Assembly (NCBI RefSeq): GCF_045679555.1
Contig: NC_092115.1
Location: 34,604,728 to 34,668,727 of the forward strand
Origin: Salvelinus alpinus
Lineage: Eukaryota > Chordata > Actinopteri > Salmoniformes > Salmonidae
Length of the DNA: 64,000 nucleotides
Direction: 5' to 3'
A program made the translations under genes and the position numbers. The notes below the pieces were generated by a model. The model did not search any database. It saw only the letters and a program-made list of their open reading frames with translations, and was not told the DNA's origin. Positions 32,601 to 44,799 of the stretch are shown here, one piece after another. Every line of letters begins with the position of its first letter. The first letter of the stretch is position 1.

Positions 32601-34198
32601 TTGATGGTTTGTGGAAGTGTTCTGAGTGCAACAATATCAATTTACATTCATTTACAATGTTGTGTGACAGATGACAACAATCATAACTTTTCTCCATTGA
32701 CAGTATTGTTTTTAAGTGGACAGATGTATATGAAAGTGCAAGGGATCCTTGTAGCTCAGGTGGTAGAGCACGGTGCTTAAATTGCCACGATGCTGGGTTC
32801 AATTCCCAGGACCACCCACATGCAAAATGTGTCCATGCATGACTGTAAGTTGCTTTGGATAAAAGTGTCTGCTACATGGCTTATATTACCTACAGAAAAA
32901 AGTTATATATTGAAAGCAGGAGGCAATCACCCTTTGATTTCCTCACCACTTCAATACATGGTGGCACACTGTTAGCATACCACAGATTGTGGCATTTCCA
33001 GCCTCTCCTCAAATTGAGATATGCATGCAGTGAGACCTGCCTGCTTTTAGGGACCTGCCAGACACTCAGAAAGCTAAGCAGAATAGATTTTAGACACACA
33101 ATGATACTTTCGTGTTGCTCTCTCCACAGATTTCAAGGATGCTTTCCAGCTGTTCGACAGGACACCACTCAATGAGATGAAGATCACATACGGACAGTGT
33201 GGCGATGTGATCAGGGCACTGGGGCAGAACCCCACCAATGCTGAAATCATGTACGTCCTTGGAAAGCCCAAGGCTGAGGGTAAGTCCATGCAACAATATA
33301 TGATCAGTTTTATATTTGTGTTTTTCTAAAATAAAAACATACTGCTCAGTTTGCTTTCTTCGATGTTTCATCAATAAGCTTTTAACATGTAGCTATTATT
33401 ACTTTTTATATTTGAAATCTAATAGAGGTAATCATATATTTAATATGTATTCTTTTAATTCAGTCTAAGTCAATGTTATACATTTCTAACCCCTGTGTTG
33501 GTGATGGTATGGATGGTTTCAATGACATTTGATTTTGTTGTTTCATACACAGAGATGGCGACAAAGATGCTGGACTTCGACAGCTTCCTGCCAATCCACC
33601 AACACATCTGCAAAGCCAAGGACCGCGGCACATATGAAGATTTTGTTGAGGGTCTGAGGGTATTCGACAAACTGGGCGATGGCACGGTCATGGGCGCTGA
33701 GCTCAGGCACGTCCTGGCTTCACTGGGTGAGTCCAACACCCCAGACATCTTTAACATACACCATACAATAATACAGACAAAAATAGTTTGACCTTGCCTG
33801 GTTCCACAATGTATGTGCTGTAACCAACTCTTTATTGTCATACCGTTGACAACGTTAGAAGAGTTGGCTAAAGCACATTCATTATGGGACCAGGCTAAAG
33901 TAGGCTATAAAGGTTTTAGGGCAGACTCAATTTCAATGGTATTAGAAAAGGGAATTGAACAGTATTGTTGATTGGTTGAAGGTGAGAAGATGAAGGAGGA
34001 TGAGGTTGAGCAGCTCATGACAAACCAGGAGGACGCCAACGGCTGTGTAAACTACGAAGGTAAGAAATGATACCCTCTTCTTGCTATCGTTGACTAAACA
34101 TTCCAAAACATAGCTTTTAAATCAATCAAGATTTCTGTATGTAATTCCCTTGTCTATTTTTCCTCGCAGCTTTTGTAAAACACGTCATGGCATCTTAA
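29677..34198 (+). CDS. myl4: Essential myosin light chain 4 (atrial/embryonic cardiac type)
   Basis: Six exons join to 561 nt (186 residues plus stop): 29677-29778, 32378-32405, 33130-33279, 33553-33726, 33982-34059 and 34170-34198. Exon 1 has a gtacag donor; all other donors are gtaag or gtgag, and all acceptors are AG. The protein wraps the myosin heavy-chain neck and, through its N-terminal extension, contacts actin. Residues 1-28 are the Ala/Pro/Lys-rich extension ([18 protein letters not shown]). EF-hand-like domains follow: [20 protein letters not shown] in the first, LDFDSFLPI in the second, [20 protein letters not shown] in the third and [12 protein letters not shown] in the fourth. 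Human MYL4 is about 197 residues, so length agrees. [14 protein letters not shown] and GQNPTNAE point to MYL4 rather than MYL1 or MYL3; a cmlc1-type paralogue is the alternative. Exon 1 could end 3 nt earlier (gtc|gtggta) but gtg|gtacag keeps the family length. Confidence 0.93.
30349..31141. mobile_element. Non-coding transposon-like repeat in myl4 intron 1
   Basis: The left end 'cactaaccacgtttccatcc' and the right end 'ggatggaaacctagctagtg' are imperfect inverted repeats 790 bp apart. Internal phrases 'gatggaaaca' recur several times. No transposase is encoded. The superfamily and target duplication are not clear. Confidence 0.5.
31142..32377. other. myl4 intron 1, remaining part
   Basis: AT-rich sequence with no recognised repeat end or exon. 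The polypyrimidine tract and AG before exon 2 are at 32361-32377. Confidence 0.5.
32746..32888 (+). repeat. HpaI-type SINE in myl4 intron 2
   Basis: The head 'ccttgtagctcaggtggtag' gives an A box and 'gggttcaattcccagg' a B box. The tail 'gtaagttgctttggataaaa' plus 'gtctgctacatgg' is the L2-LINE-like end seen at 26891-26925. It is a SINE, not a tRNA gene: the tRNA-like part continues straight into the LINE-derived tail. Confidence 0.88.
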
Positions 34199-34480
34199 AA
34201 ATGCTGCCAAGACACCCGATAGTTGAAGACAGGTGATTGTTCATATGTTTATGGAAAGTCCACACCATGTCCCTGATCCCATGTGCTCATCTCATGTGCT
34301 CATCCCTATGTGCCCAATTGGATTACTATTCCATCAGGTGACAGGACCAATTAACTTCAACTAATTGTTCATTGTTTTCATTTGCTCCCCATCTTGTTCA
34401 CTCAAATAACAAATGTGATTGTACTATTCATTTGTGGATCAAAACTTGTGATTAAACAGAATGATTCATTATTATAGTAT
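34199..34480 (+). terminator. myl4: myl4 3' UTR with ATTAAA polyadenylation signal
   Basis: After the TAA at 34196-34198, the first plausible polyadenylation hexamer is 'attaaa' at 34451-34456, the common variant of AATAAA. A related copy of the last 170 bp, including the hexamer, occurs at 36340-36508. Confidence 0.6.
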
Positions 34481-35869
34481 TGTGCAATACTTCACTTCCG
34501 AATTTTACCTATCTTAACTGATTTTCCTTAGTCAGATTTTCCTTGCCTTGTGACGGTATAAGGTCAATGCGGCCTCATGTAGCCTACATCCAATAGAGGG
34601 TGTCATTGGTCTAACTAATATACTTTACCAAACAATCAGCTCACAGTGATACATGAAAAGAAACTGAAAAAAAAAATCAGAAAAGGAACAGGCAAACTCC
34701 GTATGGAGGTCCTTCATATTCATACATCAACCATGACAATTCTTCTAACTGCATCAAGTTAAGCTTTGTGAACAATCTTAAGAAATCTTTATAGAGAAAA
34801 GAGATGGACTCAGTTTGACATGTGTGCTCTTTAATGTAATATATTTCATTCACACACAGTCAGTAGCCATTGTAGTCTCTTTATCACACACATTCACATT
34901 CCAGGCAGACACCGTGTTTAATGAATCATGTGGCCAAGAAGTGAAGTCACTGTTCTTCCATTGTCTGGTCTGTCGAGACATCTTTGCAAGCTTTACTTAA
35001 GTCATTTTCACTTGAAAGGAAACACCCCGCTTAAAGTTATAGCAAAAGTCAGAGCTGATTAAATCTGTCAGTGTCCACACAGAACAAGGACACCTTTTTA
35101 TGTCTCCATTCTTCTCTTCTTTGGTTGATCAAATCACACAACCTATGCCAATTTAATGATGCCACTTGATTTTCCTGGTTGCAGACACAAGAGGGCAGAC
35201 ATGTATCAAGTACTGAAAGAAAAATTACAATGAATATGTCAGAAAAATACCAAATTGATATATTATCAGGATGGATAAGAGCTTAATTTCAAGTATAAAC
35301 TGTAAAAAAAGTGTTTGTTCTAAATATTACAATGTAGTGGATGTATAGGCCTACATTATATTAATTGGCTTCTTACCTTCAACAAATAGATTAAGCCAGT
35401 GGTCTGAAAACCAGAGACCTTTCAGTGGCTGTGTTTGGTTTGTTAAATTGATTGTTTCCAGCAGGAAAACACGCCATAATCACCTGGTATTACAAATCGG
35501 ATTTAAGATGATTGGATAACTGTCCAATTACAGATCAGTAGGTCTACATCAGTCACCAGTGTCCACATGATGTCCTTTTTTCTTTTTCAATATTTCCATT
35601 TCAGTATACATTGTAACTTATTTACCTTTCATGTGGATAATGTCTTGCTAATTTGATTATCTGACTCCTAGGAAGAGTAGAGTGAACAGCAGTCTCTCAA
35701 CTCATTGTCCTAATGTACTGTAGCACTTCGGACATGTTGTTTTAGCCCCAGTCCCCATGGCTCAACCCCAGGAAGACCCCCTGAATGCTGCTCTCTGCAC
35801 TAACTGACATTGAAAGTGAATGCTGCTCTCTGTAATAACTAACATTGAGATTCATTAAGCCTGAATGAC
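34481..35869. other. Intergenic DNA between myl4 and its duplicated flank
   Basis: No gene or recognised transposon. It separates the authentic myl4 3' end from the first duplicated block at 35870. Confidence 0.4.
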
Positions 35870-36051
35870 TTGATAGACAAACCTGCTCTGGATGGGACAT
35901 CTCCCGTCACTCGTTTCGTGGAGGTACTGTACGTTGTGTACCAAATACTGCTCTATAGCACATATAGTATAGTGTGCTAATATGACCTTTATATTGACTA
36001 CTAGTGTAGTGTTACAGCTACAGATGCATCTTAATTTGAGCCAGTTGGTTT

Positions 36052-36222
36052 GGGCTCCCAAGTGGTGCAGTGGTCTAAGGCACTGCATCTCAATGCTAGA
36101 GGCATCACTACAGACCCTGGTTCAATCCTGGGCTGTATCACAGCTGGATTTGGCCAGTGTAGGCTGTCATTGTAAAATAAGAATTTGTTCTTAACTGACT
36201 GGCCTAGTCAAATAAAGGTAAA
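36052..36222 (+). repeat. tRNA-derived SINE
   Basis: The head 'ctcccaagtggtgcagtgg' and B-box-like 'ggttcaatcctgg' are followed by a tail 'agaatttgttcttaactgac' and 'caaataaagg'. It sits immediately after the left terminal repeat of a MITE (36021-36050) whose remainder is missing. Confidence 0.8.
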
Positions 36223-36645
36223 CATCATCACAACCTCTTGTAATTTTATCAACGGCCACCACCAAATCTCCTTTCACTACCACAGAACAATGATCACAAA
36301 CTACTGTAGTTTGAAGGCATTTGTGTCTCACCATGCATTTGTCCAGTTGGATTGCTATTCCATTACGTGACAGGACCGACCAACTTCAACAAACTGTTCA
36401 TTGTTTTCAATTGTTCCCCTTCTTGTTGACTCAAATAACATGTTATTGTACATCCCAACTGTTCATTTGTGGATCAAAACTTGCAATTAAACAGAATTAT
36501 TCATTATTCTTTAGACAAACCTGCTCTGGATGTGAGCATTTCCTGGAGGCACATTGTGAACCAAATACTGCTACTGTATATAGCACGTACAGTATAGTGT
36601 GCTACTCTGACTTTTATACTGACTACTACTGTACTGTTACAGCTA

Positions 36646-36921
36646 CAGATGTAGGATCTTAATTTGAGCCCGTTTGTTACAGCAGGAAAATAATCCTGCA
36701 GCAACAGGAAATGGGAATTATTATATGGATTATAATGAATGGACATTTTTGTATTGGTTGATACATTTCTCGTTAGGGCAAATCAAGTCTGACATTTCAA
36801 AGTGGAAATGACAAACTTTAGAAGCCTGTTTAAAACTCAAATACACTACAAGTTGGCATTTCCTGTTGTGCAGGAAAATCGTCAGAAACAAAAGAGTGAT
36901 CAAATTAAGATCCTACATCTG
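36646..36921. mobile_element. TA-flanked MITE with perfect 22-bp terminal inverted repeats
   Basis: The left end begins cagatgtaggatcttaattt and the right end is its exact reverse complement over 22 bp. TA flanks both sides (36644-36645 and 36922-36923). A second copy is at 52792-53016 and a lone left end at 36021-36050. It is non-coding. Confidence 0.9.
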
Positions 36922-37075
36922 TATGACTACAATAGTACTGCTAAAGTACTATCATCATCATCACAATCTCTTCTACTTTTACAATTGCCACCAACAAATC
37001 TCCTTTCAATACCACAGAACAATGATCACAAACTACTGTAGTTTGAAGGCATTTGTGTCTCACCATGCATGTGTC

Positions 37076-37710
37076 TGTATGTTCATGCGGGCATGTGGCT
37101 GTGTGTGTCTAAAGCGATTGGATGATTGGGGGTCTTTGTGGTCACTTTTATATGAATTTTAATTCTAGCTGAAAATCCAGATCCAGATTTATATAAATGC
37201 CAGGAGGTTAACTTACTTAGTATTAGTTGTTTACTGCGCATATTATATAATGAATTTAACCTAAGGCAGTTCAATCAAACTGGTCAAAGTAATGTTTGTG
37301 CGGTATCATTGTTTACAATCTGCACTACTGCTGATGCACACACACTTGTTCTTCTGAAAACTGGAATCAATTACCTGTGAGTCTATCTGGTAGTAGTAGT
37401 CATACATTTTTACAGTACCCACAAATTATATTTGGCTTAGGTGAAAACTAGCATGTTGTTGAGTAAAATATTTGTTAGACTTGTACAGCCCACATTTCAA
37501 GTTATATTCCAATGTTTTCCCTGTCTCCTTTTTCATTGTCTCCAACCTTGCAATTGAAAAGGCTTTGAAAAATGTAACACGAATAGACTGGAAGAAGACT
37601 TGATGTGTAGCAATATCAGTGTAAGTTAATTAACTCTTATTCACATATCATGTGATTTAACAAGCGATTTTGGGAAACAGTGGGACCTATTTACAGTCTA
37701 AAATTAAGTA
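37076..37710. other. Intergenic DNA, nothing recognised
   Basis: No exon or transposon end was identified in this stretch. Confidence 0.4.
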
Positions 37711-38930
37711 CGTTGACTTGCGAAATTATTCACCCCATTGGCATTTTTCCTATTTTGTTGTCATACAACCTGGAATTAAAATTGATTTTTTGGGGGGTTT
37801 GTATCATTTGATTTACACAACATGCCTACCACTTTGAAGACGCAAAATATGTTTTATTGTGAAACAAACAAGAAATAAAACAAAAAAACAACAGAAAACT
37901 TGAGCGTGCATAACTATTTACCCCCCAAAGTCAATACTTTGTAGAGCCATCTTTTGCAGCAATTACAGCTGCAAATCACTTGGGGTATGTCTCTATAATT
38001 CTCATGTGATGAGAGGTGTTGGGTTTGCGCAGACATAGCGTTTTCCTTGACGGCCAAAAAGCTCAATTTTAGTCTCATCTGACACGAGTATCTTCTTCCA
38101 TATGTTTGGAGAGTCTCCCACATGCCTTTTGGCGAACACCAAATGTGTTTGCTTATTTTTTTCTTTAAGCAATGGCTTTTTTTCTGGCCACTCTTCCGTA
38201 AAGCCCAGCTCTGTGGAGTGTACGACTTAAAGTGGTCCTATGGACAAATACTCCAATCTCCGCTGTGGAGCTTTCCAGTTCCTTCAGAGTTATCTTTGGT
38301 CTCTTTGTTGCCTCTCTGATTAATGCCCTCTTTGCCTGGTCCATGAGTTTTGGTAGGAGGCCTTCTCTTGGCAGGTTTGTTGTGGTGTCATATTATTTCC
38401 ATTTTTAAATAATGGATTTAATGGTGCTCTGTGGGATGTTCAAAGTTTTGGATTATTTTTTATAACCCAACCCTGATCTGTACTTCTCCACAACTTTGTC
38501 CCTGACCTGTTTGGAGAGGTCTTTGGTCTTCATGGTGCCGCTGGCTTGTTGGTGCCCCTTGCTTAGTGGTGTTGCAGACTCTGGGGCCTATCAGAACATG
38601 TGTATATATACTGAGATCATGTGACAGATCATGTGACACTTAGATTGCACACAGGTGGACTTTATTTAAGTAATTATGTGACTTCTGAAGGTAATTGGTT
38701 GCACCAGATTTTATTTAGGTGCTTCATAGCAAAGGGGGAGAATAGATATGCACCACAACTTTTCCCTTTTTTTGAAACAAGTAATATTTCTAATTTCACT
38801 TCACCAATTTGAACTATTTTGTGTATGTCCATTACATGCAATCAAAATAAAAAATCTATTTGATTTACAGGTTGTAATGCAACAAAATAGGAAAAGAATC
38901 AAGCGGGATGAATACTTGTACAAGGTACTG
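37711..38930 (-). mobile_element. Tc1-like transposon, internally deleted, family of 18884-23821
   Basis: The ends 'cgttgacttgcgaaattatt' and 'tacttgtacaaggtactg' are inverted repeats with TA at 37709-37710 and 38931-38932. Transposase remnants on the minus strand (KNKQTHLVFAKRH near 38150 and a helix-turn-helix segment near 38330) match the other copy. The central catalytic part is missing. Confidence 0.88.
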
Positions 38931-39090
38931 TATCATACCCCTTTCTTCCCTTACCACTTTTTGCTCCATCAAAAAAGGTTGATTTGCTCCCTCTCCTGAC
39001 CTTGTTTGGCTATCTTTTCCTCTCTCATCTTGAGAAACATTTATAGATCATCACCATCATCATTTCATTTCCCCAGCATCTTGCATCATA

Positions 39091-40693
39091 CAGTTGAAGT
39101 CTGAAGATTACATACACCTTCGCCAAATACATTTAAACTCAGTTTTTCACAATTCCTGACATTTAATCCTAGTACAAAATCCCTGTCTTAGGTCAGTTAG
39201 GATCACCACTTTATTTTAAGAATGTGAAATATCAAAATATTAGTAAAGAGAATGATTTATTTCAGCTATTATTCCTTTCATCAAATTCCCAGTGGGTCAG
39301 AAGTTTACATACACTCAATTAGTAGCATTGCCTTTAAATTGTTTAACTTGGGTCAAACGTTTTGGGTAGCCTTCCACAAGCTTCCCACAATATGTTGGGT
39401 GAATTTTGGCCCATTCCTCCTGACAGAGCGGGTGTAACTGAGTCAGGTTGGTAGGCCTCCTTGCTCGCACACTTTTTCAGTTCTGCCCACAAATCTTCTA
39501 TAGGATTGAGGTCAGGGCTTTGTGATGGCCACTCCAATACCTTGACTTTGTTGTCCTTAAGCCATTTTTCCACAACGTTGGAATTATGCTTGGGGTCATT
39601 GTCCATTTGGAAGACCCATTTGCGACCAAGCTTTAACTTCCTGACTGATGCCTTGAGATGTTGCTTCAATATATCCACATAATTTTCCTCCCTCATGATG
39701 CCATCGATTTTGTGAGGTGCACCAGTCCCTCCTGCAGCAAAGCACTCCCACAACATGAAGCTGCCACTCCCGTGTTTCACGGTTGGGATGGTGTTCTTCG
39801 GCTTGCAAGCCTCCCCCATTTTTCCTCCAAACATAACAGTGGTCATTATGACCAAACAGTTCTATTTTTGTTTCATCAGACCAGAGAACATTTCTCCAAA
39901 AAGTATGATCTTTGTCCCAATGTGCAGTTGCAATCCGTAGTCTGGCTTTTTTTATGGCAGTTTTACTGTGTTTTGCTGTGGATATAGATACTTGTACCTG
40001 TTGTACCTGTTTCCTCCAGCATCTTCACAAGGTCCTTTGCTGTTGTTCTGGGATTGATTTGCACTTTTCGCACCAAAGTACATTAATTTTTAGGAGACAG
40101 AATGCTTCTCCTTCCTGAGCGGTATGATGGCTGCGTGGTCCCATGGTGTTTATACTTGCGTACCATTGTTTGTACAGATGAACGTGGTACCTTCAGGTGT
40201 TTGGAAATTGCTCCCAAGGATGAACCAGACTGGCGGAAGTATACCATTTTTTTGGCTGATTTCGGCTGATTTCTTTTTTTGGCTGATTTCTTTTGATTTT
40301 CCCATGATGTCAAGCAAAGAGGCACTGAGTTTGAAGGTAGGCCTTAAAATACATCCACAGGTACATCTCCAATTGAGTCAAATTATGTCAATTAGTTTAT
40401 CAGAAGCTTCTAAAGCCATGACATCATTTTCTGGAATTTTCCAATCTGTTTTAAAGCACTGTCAACTTAGTGTATGTAAACTTCTGACCCACTGGAATTG
40501 TGATACAGTGAATTATAAGTGAAATAATCTGTCTGTAAACAATTGTTGGAAAAATTACTTGTGTCATGCACAAAGTAGATGTCCTAACCAACTTGCCAAA
40601 ACTATAGATTGTTAACAAGAAATTTGTGGAGTGGATGAAAAACACATTTTAATGACTCCAACCTAATTGTATGTAAACTTCCGACTTCAACTG
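39091..40693 (-). mobile_element. Sleeping Beauty-type Tc1 transposon, 1.6 kb, decayed
   Basis: The ends 'cagttgaagtctgaagatta' and 'gtaaacttccgacttcaactg' are the characteristic inverted repeats of the salmonid Tc1 group from which Sleeping Beauty was reconstructed. TA flanks lie at 39089-39090 and 40694-40695. Inner repeats 'agtgggtcagaagtttacat' near 39290 and its counterpart near 40478 give the IR/DR arrangement (two transposase-binding sites per end). Confidence 0.93.
39343..40325 (-). pseudogene. Tc1 transposase pseudogene of the Sleeping Beauty group
   Basis: The DNA-binding region is read at 40320-40085: [20 protein letters not shown] and [17 protein letters not shown]. The catalytic half is read at 39855-39343 in another frame: [20 protein letters not shown], the second Asp in MDNDPKH (about 39600) and the Glu in [16 protein letters not shown] (about 39510-39465). 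The middle of the protein with the first catalytic Asp is largely deleted (about 39860-40085) and frames are shifted, so the enzyme is inactive. Confidence 0.88.
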
Positions 40694-42785
40694 TATATAA
40701 TTTTTTGCATAACCAATGTTAGGAGGCTACATTCATATTAATCTGAAATGTTGCTCCAGAAGACATTGAGCTGATTGAAGGTCCTAAGCATCCTTAGATA
40801 AGCTTCATTCATGTAGATATTTAGGGCAACTTTTTCTATCTGCAAAACTCATAATAGTAGCCAAAATTATCGTTTAAGTTTGATGGAGATGCGTTGTTGA
40901 GGCCCCTTCGCTCCACTTTAAGCGAACGCGACTTGTAATGCATGTAAGGTTAGCATGCCATGGAGTCAGTGTAGCCAGCGTCCTTCATCATGCAGATATT
41001 TATTCTATTCAACAGTTTTAATGGCAGTCTGTGGTTAGAGATGTTAAGCCCTTATTAAAAACCTTTCTGGACTACCCATCCCGGATCCGGGATCATTCTC
41101 ATCAGAAACGCTGACTAGCATAGCATAGCCTAGCGCCACAAGCCCTTATTGGGTCAAAGAGATTCTAATCCAAATTGAGCACTGGTATGATGAAATAGAA
41201 TGAATACAATGCATAACATGCAATCCTTCTCCTCATTGTCTCCTCAGTGAATACTGATTATTGAATGAGTCTGACTAAGTCTGGAAATGCTGGACAACAT
41301 TGTACGTAGCAGCCTTACAAACCAGAGAGAATATTTATTTCAATCTGAAGATTTTACCACATGTACTTGTAGAAATGCATATCAATCACACATATCAGTA
41401 CAACAATTAATGTAGAAACATAGTTTTTGCTCTTTACACAATGTTTTTCTATAAGGCAACATTGGTATTTCAACAAAAAGCCAAAATGCATTTATGTACA
41501 TTAATACGTCATTAATTTAAACCTACATAAGAGAATGGTGAAGCTATACAAAATATGAAAGAGGTTGGAAAAAGTGCACTGACAACAAGTAAACATATGC
41601 AGGTAAACATGTTTCACATCTTTGGTGAATATGTCATTTTGAATCAATTAATCATAAAGAAAAATACAAATAAATCTAAGTTTTAAGTTTCAATCTCAAG
41701 TTTTAGTTGGATTTCCATTGGTGAATTTAAAACTCTGCTTACCTTTTATTAACAATCATGGGAGTGCTGCATGTCCAGAATTGTGATGGATTCAATAGAC
41801 TAAACACATCATGGAAAGTACAATTTAAAAATGTAAAATGAGAGATGGTGATACAAACAAGTAAAATAACATATTCATACCTTTATATGGTTGCTTACTA
41901 TGGATGTAGGTATTCATGTAACCTGAATGCTCTGAATTTTCTTAATGAATTACTACGGTCACTAACAGTAAAAGAGAAAAAAACATATTTACTTCATAAA
42001 ATGTGTACAAATACTGTATTAATTACAATATACAACAAACTTTAAAATAGTTGATGTACAATACAGCAAAACACTTTTGTTATACATGTTTTATCGCACT
42101 CTTTGAAGATTTAATCTTATTTTTTAGACCTTCTCAACTAGAACCCCTAGATATGATTAAAACTGCTCCAATATAAACATTCAACTTGGAGGCACCTCCC
42201 AAACATAAATAACAAAATGATGTTCAACCAACAGGGTTTAGTGTTTTAGGACAAGAAAATAGCTAAAATATTTACAGTTTTTCACATACAGTAGTTTATT
42301 GGCAATTTATTTAGATCTTGGGACTGTTTGCGTGAAAACTATTTGCTTGAAAAGTTGGTGGTATTCAAGAGAGGAATTGCGCATATGGAGTGAGTCACAT
42401 TTATGAAAATATAACACAGGAAACTGGTACAAAGTCAACTCTTTCAGAAAATTATACATCAAGCAATCATGGGGTGTAAACTCTAATGGACATGACAGGT
42501 TCATCCTTTATTCTATGGTACCATATTATTTTCACAGTAATTACCGAATGATGAAGAGAAAAATAACTGACCTTCCAGAAGTACATCTTTCATTACAAGC
42601 AATTTTATAAAATATAATTGGCTGTTGTACAACATAAATGTGGTTTTAGTCCAATTTCAATGCCAGGAAAATGTGTAAAGCAATAAATAATTCTGACTTA
42701 GTCACTGAGCCGTACCTACGTTATTTAAAAAAACAGCAACTCTCAACAGATGTTATATAGTTTAATTTGAGCATCTTGCTTACTA
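40694..42785. other. Intergenic DNA; short repeat relic at 41055-41150
   Basis: At 41085-41150 'gggatcattctcatcagaaa' with 'ctgactagcatagcatagcc' looks like part of a salmonid dispersed repeat, but without ends. The rest is AT-rich, with no exon seen. Confidence 0.35.
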
Positions 42786-42798
42786 TATACTCCCAAAG

Positions 42799-43325
42799 AA
42801 TAGTTTTTGTACTTTTACCCCTTTTTCTCCCCAATTGGTGGTTACAGTCTTGTCCAATCGCTGCAACTCCCCTACAGACTCAGGAAAGGCGAAGGTCGAG
42901 AGCCATGCATCCTCTGAAACATGACCCTGCCAAGCCGGACTGCTTCTTGACACACTGCTCGCTTAACCCGGAAGCCAGCTGCATCAATGAGTCGGAGGAA
43001 ACATCATCCAGCTGGCGACCATTGTCAGCTTGCAGGCACCTGGCCTGCCACAAGGAGTCGCTAGAGCGCGATGGGACAAGGAAATCCCTGCGGGCAAACC
43101 CTCCACTAACCCGGACGACACTGGGCTAATTGTGTGCCGCCCCAATTGGCCCAGTGTCATCCGGGTTAGTGGGTGCCTGCAAGGTGACATTAGTCGCCAG
43201 CTGGATAATGTTTCCTCCGACTCACGGCCAGCTGTGACACAGTCAGGGACCGAACCCGGGGCTGTAGTGATGCCTCAAGCACTGCGATGCAGTGTCTTAG
43301 ACCGCTGCGCCACTCGGGAGAGCTG
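42799..43325 (-). repeat. tRNA-derived SINE with 13-bp target duplication
   Basis: On the minus strand it starts CTCCCGAGTGGCGCAGCGG (A box). The same family in the other orientation is at 11956-12407. The 13 bases tatactcccaaag occur at 42786-42798 and again at 43326-43338. The body has an extra internal segment near 43130-43200 in which the 'ccaattggcccagtgtcat' region is partly repeated. Confidence 0.9.
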
Positions 43326-43338
43326 TATACTCCCAAAG

Positions 43339-44799
43339 TAACTAAACTAGGATGTACATGGTTGCTTATAAATCTAAATAGATGTATACAATGCATTAAA
43401 CAAATACCCCAGATCAGTGAGCTCAATACCCGTCTAATTGCATAATTTCTACAATTCCACATTTTAAGAACTTAATTCCCTCGGTGCATGGGTTCTACTG
43501 TTCTATTTTGCTGAATATAAAGGCCTTTTGTGTTATAATACAGGGGGGGCCTGGAGGGAGAGGAGGCTAACACCCATGCAGGTCAGACCGTCGGTCAGTC
43601 ACTGGCACAGAGCTTGGCATGTTGACCTGAGCAAACATTAAGGAAGCCAAAGGAAGCTCTCACTTATCAGGCTCTATCTCTCTCTGGCTCCTGGACCCAA
43701 CAGTTTAGTGCTGACACTGATTAAGTACGGCACATTGGGATTTGAAAGAGAGAAAATAACTATGTAAAAAGGATTTGATGTATGCACAATGTACTGTAAC
43801 TTTAAATTACTCCTATTTCTCTTGACTTGGGACAGCTGTGGCATTGCGTGGACTGAAATCAGGGTCGGTTCAGTGTTTAAGTAAGTGTTATGTAAAAGTC
43901 TCAAAATCACAGTCCCATCTCCATTATTTACATAATAAGATAATGGATATAATCTGAACTCAAACCCAGTGAATGATAGCTTTGATCTATGATTACTCAT
44001 CCAAATAAGAGCTGCCTTAGGGTTTTTTTATACAGAAGAGAGAAAAACACATCATTGACGATGTGCTGCTCAAAAGCATTTGAGAATGATTGGCAGGGAA
44101 CAATCTTAAAATAAATTAGCCTGAAAACAATTATACAATTGAATAGCTCTTAGGGTGACATTTTGACAAGCAAAAAAGTGGTGCTGATGACAAACCAAAC
44201 GATATCACTTTGAGTCTGCACGTTCCTTCTTTCCTTGGTGATTAACAGTATCATTTGATCTCTCTCTTTTCATCCCGTGTCTGCTCTGTTTATGCACATT
44301 CCTGCTTATCCCTGCACTCTCATAGACATGAAACAATTAAGGGTTATGGAAATACATGCTGCTACAAGTACAGTAGAGTACTGAGAGTGATTAGGGTCTC
44401 TTTTGACATTACCACTGCTTTTTTTGCCTCGTCAGGACTGGTCCTTGACAGGTCGACATTCCTGACCTATTCAAATCCAACCTGGTGTAATACAGTATGA
44501 AAACAGCTATTAATGCATTGCCAGTAAGACTTTGACTCTGCGATCACTTCACAATGTTCATTTGGAGAGGCGGCTTTGCCCATCTGTTCTGAATTTACTT
44601 CTTTGCCACACGTCCAAGGAGGTTGTGTTACAGTATTGTATTTCGGAAATCCTAATGGCCTCTTCATCAAAGCTCTCTATATCTGTCCTTATGCAGCTGG
44701 GGTAAGAAATAAAGGAAATAGACAACGTATGGAGAGGTGCTTCAAGACAAGTCTCTTCCCTAGAATAATGACATTTCCAAAGGTGACCTTTGGATTTGG
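43339..44799 (-). other. Downstream flank and probable 3' UTR of crhr1
   Basis: This region follows the crhr1 stop codon on the minus strand. I could not single out a convincing polyadenylation signal, so the 3' end of the transcript is not fixed. No other gene is seen. Confidence 0.4.

Larger units (their letters stand above)
35870..37075. repeat. Tandemly duplicated DNA from downstream of myl4
   Basis: Block B (35875-36050, 'agacaaacctgctctgga') recurs at 36513-36668. Block C (36226-36340, 'caaatctcctttca') recurs at 36953-37068. Between C and B' lies 36340-36508, which matches the end of the myl4 3' UTR (34305-34480), including 'catttgtggatcaaaacttg'. The order B, C, myl4-like, B', MITE, C' is most simply a tandem duplication of a segment downstream of myl4, later broken by a SINE and a MITE. 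Confidence 0.75.

Noticed and set aside
32746-32888. tRNA gene with A and B boxes
   Set aside because: The tRNA-like part runs into a LINE-type tail with no acceptor-stem closure, so it is a SINE. The same holds for the heads at 11956, 14964-15122, 36052, 42799-43325 and 59790-59983.
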